This document shows positions 39,162 through 49,726 of a stretch of 64,000 nucleotides of DNA, in pieces. The notes beneath the pieces were generated by a model. That model was not told the origin of the DNA. It did not search any database and saw nothing but the letters and a program-made list of their open reading frames with translations. A program made the position numbers and the translations under genes. Source of the stretch: Chlamydia avium 10DC88 (lineage in GTDB: Bacteria > Chlamydiota > Chlamydiia > Chlamydiales > Chlamydiaceae). The stretch covers positions 287,398 through 351,397 of the forward strand of contig NZ_CP006571.1 of NCBI RefSeq assembly GCF_000583875.1, in the 5' to 3' direction. The stretch's first letter is position 1. The number at the start of each line of letters is the position of its first letter.

Positions 39162-40381
39162 AGTTCGTGTGCTTTCATTTCTTTAGAAAGTCGTTTGCTT
39201 GTAGCGCTGACAACACAGCAATCAGACCAAACATTTAGAGATGTTTCAATCATGTCAAGCATAGTATAAAAGGGTAGAATAAGGCCAAGAATATGCAGAG
39301 GTACTTGCATAGATGTTAGTAGGGAGGATGTGAGGAAGTAGCATCCCATAGGGACTCCTGCATTTCCTATAGCGCATAGAGTTGCAATAAGGATCCAGAC
39401 CATCATAGAAAATATAGAGAACGTCATACCATAAGAAGTGCAGATGAAAAGAACAGTAATTAAAATAAATGCAGCGCATCCATTCATATTAATTACAGAG
39501 CAAAGAGGGAAAGCCAGACGAGATAGAGAAGGATGTATTTTTAGCTTCTCCTCAGCTAATTCCATTGTTAGTGGTAGAGTTGCTGCTGAGGATTTAGAGA
39601 AAAAGGCTGTGATTAAAGCTGGAGACATAGCCTTTGCTATTCGAATGGAGGATAGTTTATTCATTCTTAATAGTATAGGAAGAACAACAAATCCTTGGAT
39701 TAAGTTTGCTCCTACTACACAGATGAGATATTTACTAAAGGTAATGAAGTTTCCTTGGCTTTGAGAGAGTTCTCTATAAAGCAGAATAGAGAAAGCTAGT
39801 GTTGCAGGGAGTATTAACTTAAGAATGCCTCTGGCAATGTTTAATAAAATAGAAAACAATATGGAGAATAGCTTGTGTGTGTACTTTCTTTCTTCTTCAG
39901 GGAGAAATAGGGAAGAGACACTTAATGTGACGGACAAAAATGTTGCCGAGAGTACATTATTTTCAATAAATGGTTCTAAAATATTGTTTGGTATTACTTT
40001 GGATAATACTTCAAGATAACCTGTAGCTGACATTTCTTGGTGGGTTAGTAATACTTTTTTTAACGGCATTATCGGATGGATAAATAAAAATAACCCCAAA
40101 CCTATGGCTGCAGAAATAATAGTTGTGAGTAGAGTGTAATATAAAATTTTTCTTCCAACAGATAGCATAACCTGGAAGCTTTGAATCGAGGTTATTGTTG
40201 AGCCAATGCCGAAAAATACTAGAGGAAGACTCAAAAATCTTAACAGTTTCAAAAAGAATCCTGATGCTACTGCTGCACATTGATAGATGAAATCAGAGTT
40301 TGAGGCACCCAGGGCTAGTCCCAGTATTATACTAGTTAATAGCATGACATTGTAATTTATTTTTTTTAATCTCTTTCTCAT
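39158..40381 (-). CDS. gltT: Dicarboxylate/glutamate:cation symporter (DAACS family)
   Basis: 407 aa from the preferred start MRKRLKKINY at 40381; the longer frame to 40480 would collide with the ATG of the divergent gene at 40479. Glutamate/aspartate symporter of the GltP/DctA family, with the family landmarks ASGFFLKLLRFLSLPLVFFGIGSTI, the hairpin region FFSKSSAATLPLTME (SSAATLP is the Ser-rich HP1 motif) and NMNGCAAFILI (NMDGT-like). The DAACS NMDGT motif is altered to NMNGC, so substrate or ion coupling may differ. Partner of the downstream NSS transporter. Confidence 0.9.
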   Translation of the reverse strand: MRKRLKKINYNVMLLTSIILGLALGASNSDFIYQCAAVASGFFLKLLRFLSLPLVFFGIGSTITSIQSFQVMLSVGRKILYYTLLTTIISAAIGLGLFLFIHPIMPLKKVLLTHQEMSATGYLEVLSKVIPNNILEPFIENNVLSATFLSVTLSVSSLFLPEEERKYTHKLFSILFSILLNIARGILKLILPATLAFSILLYRELSQSQGNFITFSKYLICVVGANLIQGFVVLPILLRMNKLSSIRIAKAMSPALITAFFSKSSAATLPLTMELAEEKLKIHPSLSRLAFPLCSVINMNGCAAFILITVLFICTSYGMTFSIFSMMVWILIATLCAIGNAGVPMGCYFLTSSLLTSMQVPLHILGLILPFYTMLDMIETSLNVWSDCCVVSATSKRLSKEMKAHEL

Positions 40382-40478
40382 GGAAGCTGCTAAGTATTTT
40401 AATAAAAGAATAAGGTGAGTATAATAATTCAAGAATTTTTCTTTGAAAATAAAATGAAACTTTTTAACAAAGTCCAGC

Positions 40479-41621
40479 ATGTCTTGTTTTAATTTACCTG
40501 AAGTTAATGCGAAGTTGACTCCGGTTAACCTTGAAAGTATAACGGATGCGGAGAAGAAAGCGTGGAAAAGAAAATTTGACTTTCACGTTATGCCCTCCCT
40601 ATCCTCGTCCTCCTATGTTAATATCGAAAGATATCAACCTAGTTATCTTCGACGTATTGCTTGCATAGCAATGACAGTAATGATAACTCTAGTTTTATTA
40701 GCCACTTTGATTGCTACTCTTAATTTACATGTTTTCAATATAACTGGAATTTCTATTGTTGTAGCTGTTCTTGTTCCTATTATTTTGCTCTGCGGAGGCA
40801 TGTGTGTTCTTTACCGTATTAGTAAAAAAGTCGATATTTTATCTGGAACAGTAATCAATCCTTTTGGAAAGAGATCCTGGGCTCCTATGCCTCTAAGTTT
40901 TTTTGCGAATAAGAGTTCAGGTATGATCCATATGATGGATCGGAATGGGTATGTGGATTTATCTACTTTAGATTCTAGTAATTCGGGGATAGCCCTTGTC
41001 TATTATTACCCTGAATCAGTAGACGCTCGAGTTCCTATGTTTCTTTTCCCTCTATTAGCAGCACCTTTTGTTGTGATTTGTAAGATGTGTTACAACCTCA
41101 TTCGCTTTTTAGTTGTTCCTTTTTATATCCTTTTTCAGATGCTTATGCAGTCTTTAACGAATAATTCTACCTTATCTGAGTGTGATAAATTCAGATTCAA
41201 GGATATTTCTCGTGAGATGGGGAGGTCTTTGGCTAATATTTTACGCGCTCCTTTCTATGGCAGTGCTTCTATGATTACAGTATTTTATGGGCTACTCAAT
41301 CCTTTATCAGGCCGTTTAGCTTATTCTTGTTTAGAGAGAGATTGGAATGATGATGTTATTCGTTCACGTAGTATTTGGTTGATTTGTCCTGAGAGGAACT
41401 TCCGGTTTGAAGGAGGAGGAACTCGCTTAGGGTTAGGACAATTTGGCTACTATTTAATGGGTTGCTTTCAACCTTGTGCATTATTATGCTTCAAAGATGG
41501 AGAGATCGTTTATGGGATTCATCAATCTGCTCAATACTATACTGATCAGACTCTTTTCATTTATCCCGGCATATCTGTATCATCTGAGATTGATGAGAGC
41601 TCTTCTGCTGCTGAGTCTTAA
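40479..41621 (+). CDS. Putative inclusion membrane protein, unknown function
   Basis: 380 aa. N-terminal 50 residues are polar; a hydrophobic pair at about 57-82 and 87-112 with a short loop fits the bilobed Inc topology. A second hydrophobic region (about 185-225) lies in the middle, then a soluble C-terminal part with the oddly glycine-rich RFEGGGTRLGLGQFGYYLMG, ending in a Ser/Ala/Glu tail. No enzyme motif is recognised. Divergent from gltT. The start ATG overlaps the longest possible gltT frame; no clear Shine-Dalgarno. Confidence 0.75.
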   Translation: MSCFNLPEVNAKLTPVNLESITDAEKKAWKRKFDFHVMPSLSSSSYVNIERYQPSYLRRIACIAMTVMITLVLLATLIATLNLHVFNITGISIVVAVLVPIILLCGGMCVLYRISKKVDILSGTVINPFGKRSWAPMPLSFFANKSSGMIHMMDRNGYVDLSTLDSSNSGIALVYYYPESVDARVPMFLFPLLAAPFVVICKMCYNLIRFLVVPFYILFQMLMQSLTNNSTLSECDKFRFKDISREMGRSLANILRAPFYGSASMITVFYGLLNPLSGRLAYSCLERDWNDDVIRSRSIWLICPERNFRFEGGGTRLGLGQFGYYLMGCFQPCALLCFKDGEIVYGIHQSAQYYTDQTLFIYPGISVSSEIDESSSAAES

Positions 41622-41931
41622 CTAAGATTTTCTATGAGAAATATTATTCGGGAACTACCTTGTTTGGTTGATAAACAATCTTTATCCGGATGATGTTGTT
41701 TTGGTTTTCATTAGTAAAAAATTTTGATGAAAAACTTAAATAAGTTACAATACCCTTTGTGTTTTTTTGAGGGCCTTTTTCAATACAAGTTTTTCCTTAT
41801 GATTATTCACAATAATTAGTGAAAAAGATCCTTTTGAATCGGCTTGATATCCTAATCCTAAGGGGATAGAGAAATTGAGAAATCCTTTCGATGTAAGAGA
41901 AGGACAAATGTTGTAGTAAAACAGATATAAG
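41622..41931. other. 310-base gap between an inc-like gene and the TPR gene
   Basis: AT-rich, without a credible open frame on either strand. It holds one good promoter-like element (entered separately) followed by a long leader of about 175 bases. The leader contains a T-run and a run of G/A-rich segments; I see no tRNA or recognisable riboswitch. Confidence 0.5.
41724..41751 (+). promoter_or_regulatory. Candidate promoter of the TPR-mgtE genes
   Basis: TTGATG (41724-41729), 16-base spacer, TACAAT (41746-41751) on the plus strand. Good hexamers; spacing one short of optimal. Confidence 0.45.
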
Positions 41932-44057
41932 ATGGATTTACCTCTGATTTTTATTTCTTCTACAGGTGAAGATTGCGGAGCTTTTGAGGAATTTAGTTAC
42001 TCAGATAAAATTATAAATTTTTTGATTTCTGAGTTGGTTAACCTAGAAGGATCTAAGGAAAAGAGTGAGGGTTATATAGCTTTATCTGAAAGCCTATTAA
42101 TGCTTACTCATCATTGTGTTGCCATTTTAAAAAGAGTAATTTTTTATGGTATGCATTATGGGATTAAAGGTAAGGATCCTCGTATTCTCAATGCTGTTTT
42201 AATTTATATTGACCTTTTATTCAAAAAGCTAGGTATTAGTTCTTCCGACAGGCTATCCCTATGTTCTGCTAGAGTTTGCGCAAATTTTGAATTATTTTCC
42301 TTAAGTGGAGATGAACGTTGTCTTGCTAATATGATAGCAAGTCATCATGCGATTGAACAGTTATTGAAAATACATCCTCATTTAGATAGACATCTTGGTT
42401 GGGAGTATTTTCAGTTTGGGATCAGTAGTGAAGAGCGTTCTCCTGCTTCTACTGCTCGTGTGTATGGATCTTTGGGACGAGCATATTTATTTTTCCATCA
42501 TAAAGATAAGGCAAAGGAATTTTTAGTTAAAAGTTGTAGTTGTTTTATGAAGTCACTCGATCTTGTTCCTAATCAAGCGAGTGTACATGCGGATTATGCG
42601 GAGTGTTTACAAATTTTAGGTGTAAATTCTGGTAGATCCTCTTATATACAACAAGCGATGGAACATTTATCGAAGGCTATTTTTTTAAGCTTTAATCATA
42701 ATTTTGATGATTATGCTTATGAAAGCTACCGTTATAACTATGCTGTGGCTGCGATTAAATTATTTAATCTTACGTATGAAAAAGCACATTTTTATCAGGC
42801 AAATAGAATTGTTTATCAAACAATTCAGGCATGTCCTCAATTCGCAAAACTATGGATTTTTTGGGGCGAACTATTAATTCGTTCTGGATGGTTAAATAGT
42901 AATATGAAGTACATAGAATTGGGCTTAGACAAGTTATCCTTAGCTCAAAAAAAGGTGGGGATCCTATTATTCTCTCTTCATTATTAGCTAGTGGAATATC
43001 AATGCTAGGGCTTTATTTAGATGAGCCAAATTTATTTAAGGAAAGTCGTGTACGTCTACTTGCTGCTATGAAAGTTTTCCCTGGAAACTTTTCTTTGATT
43101 CATGCTTTAGGTATTGTTCAACTTTGTTCTGCTCTATACTTTAGCGATGATGCAAGTTTTTCATCAGCAGCATCTTGTTTTCGATTTTGTATTGATAGAG
43201 ACTCTGAGAGTATCAGTAGTTGGCAAAAATTGTTTGATGTTTACTTTGCTTGGGGAGTGAGAAAGAAAAGTGCCTTATTACTTCAAAAAACTGTGAATGT
43301 AATGAAGCGGTTATGTTCTTTACGTCCTGAAGTATTTCTATTTTGGAGTGATCACGGATTGGCTTTACGATGTTTAGCTGAGGTAACTACAGATCTTGTT
43401 TACAAAGAAATTTATTTAGAAGAGTCATTATTATATTATCGCAAAGCTTGGGATCTTAGTCACCGAATGGAGATTCTAGAACTTTGGGGACATTCATGTT
43501 ATCTCTTGGCAGATCTTCAACAATCTCAAAAATATTATGATGAAGCATATACGTTATTGTCTAGGATAGATGAAGAAAAATTGTCTTTTCGAGCAAAGCT
43601 TCTTCTAGCTTCTACTCTTCTTGGGAAGGGGAGGTTATTATTAGACGAGGAGCTGGTTGAGCAGGCTTTAGTTATTTTAAATAGTTTAGTTTTCGAATAT
43701 TCTGATCAAGAGGAGTTGTTACTTTTATTAGGTAAAGCGTGGTTATTTTTATTTTGGAAACGTAACTGTATTGAATCAGGGAACCTAGCTAAAATGTATT
43801 TAGAGCAATCTATTGCATTAGGATGTTGTGAGGCCTATTATACTTTAGCTAAATTTTATGCTATAAAGAAAGAAGTAAATCAAGCATGGAACATGTTATT
43901 GCGTTCTGTTGATTTTGGATTTAAGATTACAGAATCGCGTTGGTTAAATGATCCTTATTTAGAAAATTTAAGGGCAGGTCGTGATTTTCATGAAGTCATG
44001 GCAAATCAGAGGGGCAAGTTGTGGTTGGCGAACAAAATAGAAATGAAGAAAAGTTAG
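41932..44057 (+). CDS. Large TPR-like repeat protein, frame broken at an A7 run
   Basis: Two frames (41932-42987 and 43002-44057) join into one 708-residue protein if one A is added to the A7 run at 42947-42953: the corrected frame reads AQKKGGDPIILSSLLASGIS and continues into the second frame. The product is rich in helical tetratricopeptide-like repeats, for example ARVYGSLGRAYLFFHHKDKA, ASVHADYAECLQILGVNS, WSDHGLALRCLAE and LLLLLGKAWLFLFWKRN. No signal peptide or membrane segment is seen. TPR proteins usually scaffold protein contacts; in chlamydiae some are type III chaperones, but this one is far larger and its role is unknown. The 3' end overlaps the mgtE start. Confidence 0.78.
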
Positions 44058-45492
44058 ATGCGTCTTTAAGTTCTGGGAACTTAATGGATTCAAAAACAAG
44101 TCACCTGGATGATGAGCTGAGCTTTAAGTTAGAAAAGGTGTTCACCTGCTTGTCTACAAGTATACATTCTCATGATCTTTCTAAGATTGTGAGTGAGTAT
44201 AATCCTATAGATTTAGCTTATGCTGTTTCCTGTTTGCCTCCAGATTCCAGAGCTATTCTTTATAAGAACCTTTCTTGTATGGCTGCAAGAGTTGCTTTTA
44301 TTATTAATACAGATTCTGCATCGCGTTGGGCGATTTTTCGCAAGCTTACTGATATGGAAGTTTGTTCTTTGATTGATCAGATGCCCCCGGATGAAGCTGT
44401 ATGGGTTTTAGATGATATTCCGGATCGTCGTTATCGTAGGATTTTAGAACTCATAGATTTTAAAAAAGCTTTGAAGATTCGAGACTTACAGAAGCACGGC
44501 AGGAACACTGCAGGAAGGCTAATGACTAATGAGTTTTTTGCATTTTTGATGGAAACTACAGTGCAAGATGTTGCTGCTTGTATTAGAAGCAATCCAGGAA
44601 TAGATTTAACACGTCTTGTATTTGTTTTAGATTTTAAAGGGGAGTTGCAGGGGGTAGTTACAGATCGTAGTTTAATTATCAATCCTCCTGAAATTCCTCT
44701 AAGGCAAATTATGAATCAAGTAGAGCATAAAGTTTTGCCTGATGCAACTCGAGAAGAAGTGGTGGATCTTGTTGAACGTTATAAAATTGCAGCACTTCCT
44801 GTAGTAGATGAAGAGAATTTCCTTATAGGCGCTATTACTTATGAAGACGTTGTAGAAGCTATTGAAGATATTGCTGATGAAACTATTGCGCGTATGGCGG
44901 GAACTACAGAAGATGTTGGTTACCACAGTTGTCATGTTGTTCAAAGGTTTCTATTAAGAGCACCTTGGTTATTGGTTACTTTATGTGCAGGATTAGTTAG
45001 TGCTTCTGTAATGTCATACTTCCAGAAGATAGCACCTTCTTTGTTAGCTTTGGTTATTTTCTTTATTCCCCTAATCAACGGTATGTCTGGGAATGTAGGA
45101 GTACAGTGTAGTACGATTTTAGTAAGAAGTATGGCGACAGGGACACTTTCTTTTGGACGTCGTAGAGAAACAATATTTAAAGAAATAAGTATTGGTTTGC
45201 TTACAGGAATCGCCTTAGGAATCCTTTGTGGGTTAGTTGTTTATTTGATGGGATTTATGGGGATGAATTTGTTTGCAGGCGGATTGCAATTAGGAGTTAC
45301 TGTTGCTTCTGGAGTTTTGGGAGCGTCGTTAACAGCAACAACTTTGGGAGTTCTCTCTCCATTTTTTTTGTGAAGCTTGGCGTCGATCCAGCTTTGGCTT
45401 CAGGTCCTATTGTAACGGCCCTGAATGATATTATGTCTATGGTGATATTCTTCTTGATAACTGGATTATTAAATTTTTTCTTTTTTAGTTAG
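44021..45492 (+). CDS. mgtE: Magnesium transporter MgtE, frame broken at a T8 run
   Basis: The 450-residue frame 44021-45373 ends at SPFFL; adding one T to the run at 45362-45369 joins it to LGVDPALASGPIVTALNDIM and the following membrane segment to 45492 (490 aa). N-terminal MgtE domain (LVYAVSCLPPDSR-type region LAYAVSCLPPDSRAILYK, QMPPDEAVWVLDDIP), two CBS domains, then five membrane segments with the pore motif PLINGMSGNVGVQ. As called, the last membrane helix and the conserved PxVTALxDxxG-like motif are lost. The GTG start overlaps the TPR gene; ATG at 44084 is an alternative. Confidence 0.9.
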
Positions 45493-45568
45493 TATTTTAA
45501 TTTTTGTATAGGTTCTTATTCGTTCTGTAATTGATTTACAAAGCACAGGAAGTCAGCATGATATCACA

Positions 45569-47026
45569 GTGAAATCTCTGTATCATAGGTTTGTATCTAG
45601 AGATATTGTCATTGTGGTCATCTTCAGTTCTTGTATTGCAATTATTGCTATAATTATTGCTGTACTTGTTGGTGCTAATGTTTTGACTGGAGCCATAGCA
45701 ATTATAAGTTTTTTTAGCCTTGCTGTGGTTACCTGTTTATCTGGGCTGATTTTTATTACATTGTTAAATTCTGAGAGTCAAGTTTTACCCAGTCTAGTTC
45801 TTCCTAATGAAATGGAGTTTTCTAATGAAGAACAAGATTTTTTACAAACTTTAATAGATTTACCAGTAGATAAAGATGTTCAAGAAGTCGAGTCACCTCT
45901 TCTAGATGAGAGAGTTGATGAAAGCGTGTCTATTCGCGTGAGTTATTACAGTCATATTGATTATAAATATGACGTTAGAGAAAGAGTAGCTGCTTTAGAA
46001 ACAGTATTAGAAGAGCATATTCGAGCAATAATAGCAGCTTTATTACATGATCCTGGTTATGACTCGGATATTACAAAAAGAATTCTGAAAGAAATTCAGG
46101 ATTTATTCATTCCTAAATTTACTTCCACTAGTAATCCTGAGACTACCCTATGCTATCATTTAAATAGATGGGGTGAACTACTTCAACAATATTCTTGTGC
46201 AGATTTTTTAATTCTTGTTTTAGAAAATCCTAGAATTAGTTGTCTAATTGTTGAACAGTTAATTTCTCTCTCCAGTAGAAGGACTTCTCAGGATGATGAT
46301 TCGTATTTAGAATCAATTTTATGTTCTTTTAATTTATGGATGTCAGGATTTTTCCTTAGTGAGAATTATGAAAAGATTGTTCGTGATTACAATCCATCTC
46401 TTCTTACTGAAGAAGTCTGCTCTTGTATAGAAGAAGGGAATTTTGTTCGATTAATTTGTAATCAATTACCTAAAGAACTGCTTAACAAATTTATTTCCAT
46501 GCTGCCGGTATCCATAGAATCTTTATCAGTAAGAGAAAATTCTATCAGGATGAGTCCGGGAATAAATTCTGAAGATTATGTGAATAATAGTCCTTCTTTA
46601 CGGGTAATTATAGATGAACTGAATTTACGTATGGCGTTTTGTTTAAATTTACCTTCAGTATCATCATGGAGTTTTAAATTTGCTTTAGCAAAAAACTTAT
46701 CATCAATTTGGGATTTAAGTGCATTTATTAAAGAAAATCGTCGCGTCTTGATGAATAATTTCTTTTTATTAGTAGAATTTTTGTATAGCCATAAGAAGTA
46801 TCAAAGCTTTATCAGGCAAATCCTTTCTAAGGCTATGCCCATGCCTTCTTGGAAAACCATATTTCAGCATATGATTGCTGGTCTATTTAATTCGGGCATT
46901 GTAGGTAAACGCGAACTTGAAGTTATGGCCAATCATCTAGGTATGAGCTTATTAGATCTTAAAGAAATTATTTCTTTAAATCGATTCTTAGAAGAATTGC
47001 TTCCAAACTTATTCTCTGATCAATAA
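45569..47026 (+). CDS. Putative inclusion membrane protein, CT214-like paralogue
   Basis: 485 aa, starting at a GTG. A bilobed hydrophobic pair (about 12-36 and 41-68) at the very N-terminus is followed by a long helical soluble region. The C-terminal part aligns by eye with the 575-aa protein at 49.7 kb: ILCSFNLWMSGFFLSENYEKI matches LLNFLFTGWCLANVELYPYI, and GLFNSGIVGKRELEVMANHL matches GLVAGVFTKKQMVFIAHSF. So the two are likely diverged duplicates of a CT214-type Inc. A nearby ATG at 45558 has a better Shine-Dalgarno but opens only a four-codon frame. Confidence 0.72.
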   Translation: MKSLYHRFVSRDIVIVVIFSSCIAIIAIIIAVLVGANVLTGAIAIISFFSLAVVTCLSGLIFITLLNSESQVLPSLVLPNEMEFSNEEQDFLQTLIDLPVDKDVQEVESPLLDERVDESVSIRVSYYSHIDYKYDVRERVAALETVLEEHIRAIIAALLHDPGYDSDITKRILKEIQDLFIPKFTSTSNPETTLCYHLNRWGELLQQYSCADFLILVLENPRISCLIVEQLISLSSRRTSQDDDSYLESILCSFNLWMSGFFLSENYEKIVRDYNPSLLTEEVCSCIEEGNFVRLICNQLPKELLNKFISMLPVSIESLSVRENSIRMSPGINSEDYVNNSPSLRVIIDELNLRMAFCLNLPSVSSWSFKFALAKNLSSIWDLSAFIKENRRVLMNNFFLLVEFLYSHKKYQSFIRQILSKAMPMPSWKTIFQHMIAGLFNSGIVGKRELEVMANHLGMSLLDLKEIISLNRFLEELLPNLFSDQ

Positions 47027-47059
47027 CCTTCTTTTTATGACTTTTTTCAATCGTAAATT

Positions 47060-47090
47060 CTATCCAATTTTATTTAAGAGATTTGGATAG
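47060..47090. terminator. Possible shared terminator between inc-like gene and antiporter gene
   Basis: Inverted repeat CTATCCAA (47060-47067) / TTGGATAG (47083-47090) between convergent genes. The right arm lies within the last codons of the antiporter gene. On the plus strand it is followed by TTTATT. Confidence 0.3.
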
Positions 47091-48479
47091 TTTATTGTGA
47101 GTATAATATATACTGAAAGGTATTAAGCAATTGATTGAAAAAGATAGTAATAAAAATAAGGAGTATCCAATTTTATTTGCTCCGGATAGCAGTGTAATTT
47201 CTTGTGGGGGGAGGAAGCTAATCCATAAAGTAAATATACAAGAAACAATTCCTAAGAAGGATAGTATACAAATCCCTATGAATTTTCCAGGTACGGAATA
47301 GAGACGTTGAGCTTTAGGTTCTTTAATTCGTAGGACAGGACCAGAAATGAATAAGCAGATGTACATGGCTAAATACATTTGTATGCTTAGTGCACTTAAA
47401 ATCCAATAGGCTAAATCTGCAGAGTCTAAATATAAAAAGATTAGAGTGAATATTGTGACTACAATGGCTTGAAATAGCATGAGGTTTGTAGGGACGCTTT
47501 TTGAATTCACTTTTTTAAATTTTTTAGGAAGACAATCATTTTGTGTAGAAATGAATAATCCTTTTGTTCCTGCTAACATCCAAGCATTGAGTTCTCCTAA
47601 AGATCCAGCAATTGTCATTGTAACAATTATACTAGTCATCCATGAAAGATTATATTTATCAAAGAAAAGAGAAAAAGCCTTAATTAATCCGGAAACTAAG
47701 CTAATTTCTTCTTTAGGAATAACAATAGCAATTGATAGGGATCCTAAAACTAAAATGGCTAATGTAAAAATAGCTCCAATGCCTACTGCTTTAGGATAGT
47801 TTTTCCTAGGATTAATCATATCAGAGGCTAGGTTAGCATTGGCTTCTAACCCACAAAGAGCTAATAACATTCCTGATAGTAGTACTAAAGAAGACATATT
47901 GTTGATTTCAGGAAATAAATCTTTCCAGGTGAAGGAAATAGCTATAGGATTCCCAGATATGATCCAAAAAGCAGCTAAGGACACTAGAATTAGTCCGGGG
48001 ACTAAAGTCCCAAAGATTACACATATAGAGCTAAATAGAGCTGAAGTGTTAATACCAAGAAAATTAAAAAAGGTAAGTCCCCAAAATCCTGTAAGAATAA
48101 CTACAGCTAAATAAACTTTGTTATGAGCTAATTCAGGATTCATTTTGTATACCAAGGTACTCGCTATAAATGCCAGCATAGCGGGGTACCAAGTCATATT
48201 ATGGAACCATTGCATCCATATGGAAAAGAAGCCCCACCATTTCCCTAAAGCATCACGTGTCCACACATAAATTCCTTGTGGTTTAAATGAAGCTAGTTCA
48301 GCTGAAATAAGAGCATAGGGAAGCATAAAACAAGCAACGGCAATAGCATAAAATAAAAGGGTGGATAAACCATGCTTTGCTGTTAAAGGAAGATTTCTCA
48401 AGCTGATAACTACTGCTAGAGATAGCATTCCAACAGTAAATGTGCCTAAAGGTTTTGATGACTTTGAAGGGGTATGCAT
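47070..48479 (-). CDS. xasA: APC-family amino-acid antiporter (XasA/GadC-like)
   Basis: 469 aa with about 12 hydrophobic segments. The start TVGMLSLAVVISLRNLPLTAKHG and the later FNFLGINTSALFSSICVIFG, GLEANANLASDMINPRKNYP and GSLGELNAWMLAGTKGLF are features of the glutamate:GABA antiporter branch of the APC superfamily. Probably exchanges amino acids across the inner membrane; exact substrates unknown. It begins 14 bases after dhnA, the CT215-CT216 pair of C. trachomatis. Symbol follows chlamydial usage. Confidence 0.9.
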   Translation of the reverse strand: MHTPSKSSKPLGTFTVGMLSLAVVISLRNLPLTAKHGLSTLLFYAIAVACFMLPYALISAELASFKPQGIYVWTRDALGKWWGFFSIWMQWFHNMTWYPAMLAFIASTLVYKMNPELAHNKVYLAVVILTGFWGLTFFNFLGINTSALFSSICVIFGTLVPGLILVSLAAFWIISGNPIAISFTWKDLFPEINNMSSLVLLSGMLLALCGLEANANLASDMINPRKNYPKAVGIGAIFTLAILVLGSLSIAIVIPKEEISLVSGLIKAFSLFFDKYNLSWMTSIIVTMTIAGSLGELNAWMLAGTKGLFISTQNDCLPKKFKKVNSKSVPTNLMLFQAIVVTIFTLIFLYLDSADLAYWILSALSIQMYLAMYICLFISGPVLRIKEPKAQRLYSVPGKFIGICILSFLGIVSCIFTLWISFLPPQEITLLSGANKIGYSLFLLLSFSINCLIPFSIYYTHNKLSKSLK

Positions 48480-48493
48480 AAAAGCCTTTTTAG

Positions 48494-49543
48494 TTATGCT
48501 ATTGTGATATTAGAGTCTAAATAAACGTCTTGGATGAGATTAAGTAATTGTATACCCTCAGAAAGGGGTTTTTGAAAAGCTTTTCTGCCTAAAATTAATC
48601 CCATGCCTCCTGCACGTTTATTAATCACAGCGGTTTTCACAGCCTCAGCAAAATCATCATTTCCTGAAGGGCCTCCCGAGTTAATAAGACCTGCCTTACC
48701 GCAATAATTATTGAGTACTTGGTAACGACAAAGATCTATTGGATGTGGGGATGAAAGTTTTGAATATACTCTATCATCAGTTTTACTGAAATTAATAGCT
48801 TTGAATCCTCCCTGGCAGGTAGGAAGTTTTTGTTTAATAATATCAGCTCCAAGGGTAACACCTAGGTGATTCGCTTGACCAGTTAGATCTGCGGCTGTGT
48901 GATAATCAACCCCATTAACGATGAAATTTGTATTTCTTAAATAGCACCATAGTATTGTTGCTAATCCTAGTTCTCTGGCTTTTGCAAAGGCTTTGGATAC
49001 AGCAACAATCTCCTGAGAAGATGTTTCTGAACCGAAGTAGATCGTAGCTCCCACACCGACTGCTCCCATGGAGTAAGCACTTTCTACTTGGGTAAAGAAA
49101 ATTTGATGATATGTAGTGGGGTAGGAGAGAAGTTCATTATGATTTAGCTTTAAAATAAAAGGAATCTTATGAGCATATTTCCTAGACAATAGGCTAAGAA
49201 CTCCATAGGATGAAGCTACGGCAGAGCAGCCACTCTCTATAGCCAAAAGAATAATATTTTCAGGGTCAAAGTATATCGGATTCGGGGAAAACGAAGCTCC
49301 TGCTGTGTGTTCAACTCCTTGATCTACCGGAAGAATGGAAAGATACCCGGTGTCAGCTAGTCGTCCATGTGAGAACATAGTTTGTAAAGATCTTAATACA
49401 CGATTATTCCTATCAGAATAGGCAAAGACACGATCAACGAAATCACGCGAGGGTAGAGTAAGGGTTTCTTGGGGTATACATTGGCATTTGTAGTTCAATA
49501 AATTTTCAACATCATTTCCTAGCAAATCGTAAATATTCAGCAT
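48494..49543 (-). CDS. dhnA: Class I fructose-bisphosphate aldolase, DhnA type
   Basis: 349 aa. Archaeal/DhnA-type Schiff-base aldolase. Recognisable blocks are [46 protein letters not shown] (containing the Schiff-base lysine region) and [18 protein letters not shown] with the phosphate-binding GGPSG. Chlamydiae have no other obvious FBP aldolase, so this is the glycolytic/gluconeogenic enzyme. Followed by the antiporter gene. Confidence 0.93.
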   Translation of the reverse strand: MLNIYDLLGNDVENLLNYKCQCIPQETLTLPSRDFVDRVFAYSDRNNRVLRSLQTMFSHGRLADTGYLSILPVDQGVEHTAGASFSPNPIYFDPENIILLAIESGCSAVASSYGVLSLLSRKYAHKIPFILKLNHNELLSYPTTYHQIFFTQVESAYSMGAVGVGATIYFGSETSSQEIVAVSKAFAKARELGLATILWCYLRNTNFIVNGVDYHTAADLTGQANHLGVTLGADIIKQKLPTCQGGFKAINFSKTDDRVYSKLSSPHPIDLCRYQVLNNYCGKAGLINSGGPSGNDDFAEAVKTAVINKRAGGMGLILGRKAFQKPLSEGIQLLNLIQDVYLDSNITIA

Positions 49544-49660
49544 ATAGCTTTAGCTCCCTAAATGTAAGCGATGACGTCAGTTTGAGGGGAATAGATAAGA
49601 TTTGTCAAGAATCTTTATAAAATTATCAATAAAAACTGATAAAAAGTTCTTACGTTTTAA

Positions 49661-49684
49661 TATTTTATTATTTTATTATTTTAA
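49661..49684. repeat. Tandem 8-base repeat upstream of an inc gene
   Basis: TATTTTAT is repeated twice and followed by TATTTTAA (49661-49684), 43 bases before the ATG of the 575-aa Inc-like gene and in the divergent dhnA promoter region. Such repeats can change promoter spacing by slippage. Confidence 0.6.
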
Positions 49685-49726
49685 TACGAAAAAAGTTTAT
49701 CTTTCTTTTTAAAGGTAAAATATTTA

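Noticed and set aside
41622..41931. Small protein or riboswitch in the 310-base gap
   Set aside because: No frame with a start, Shine-Dalgarno and protein-like composition, and no conserved aptamer-like structure that I recognise.
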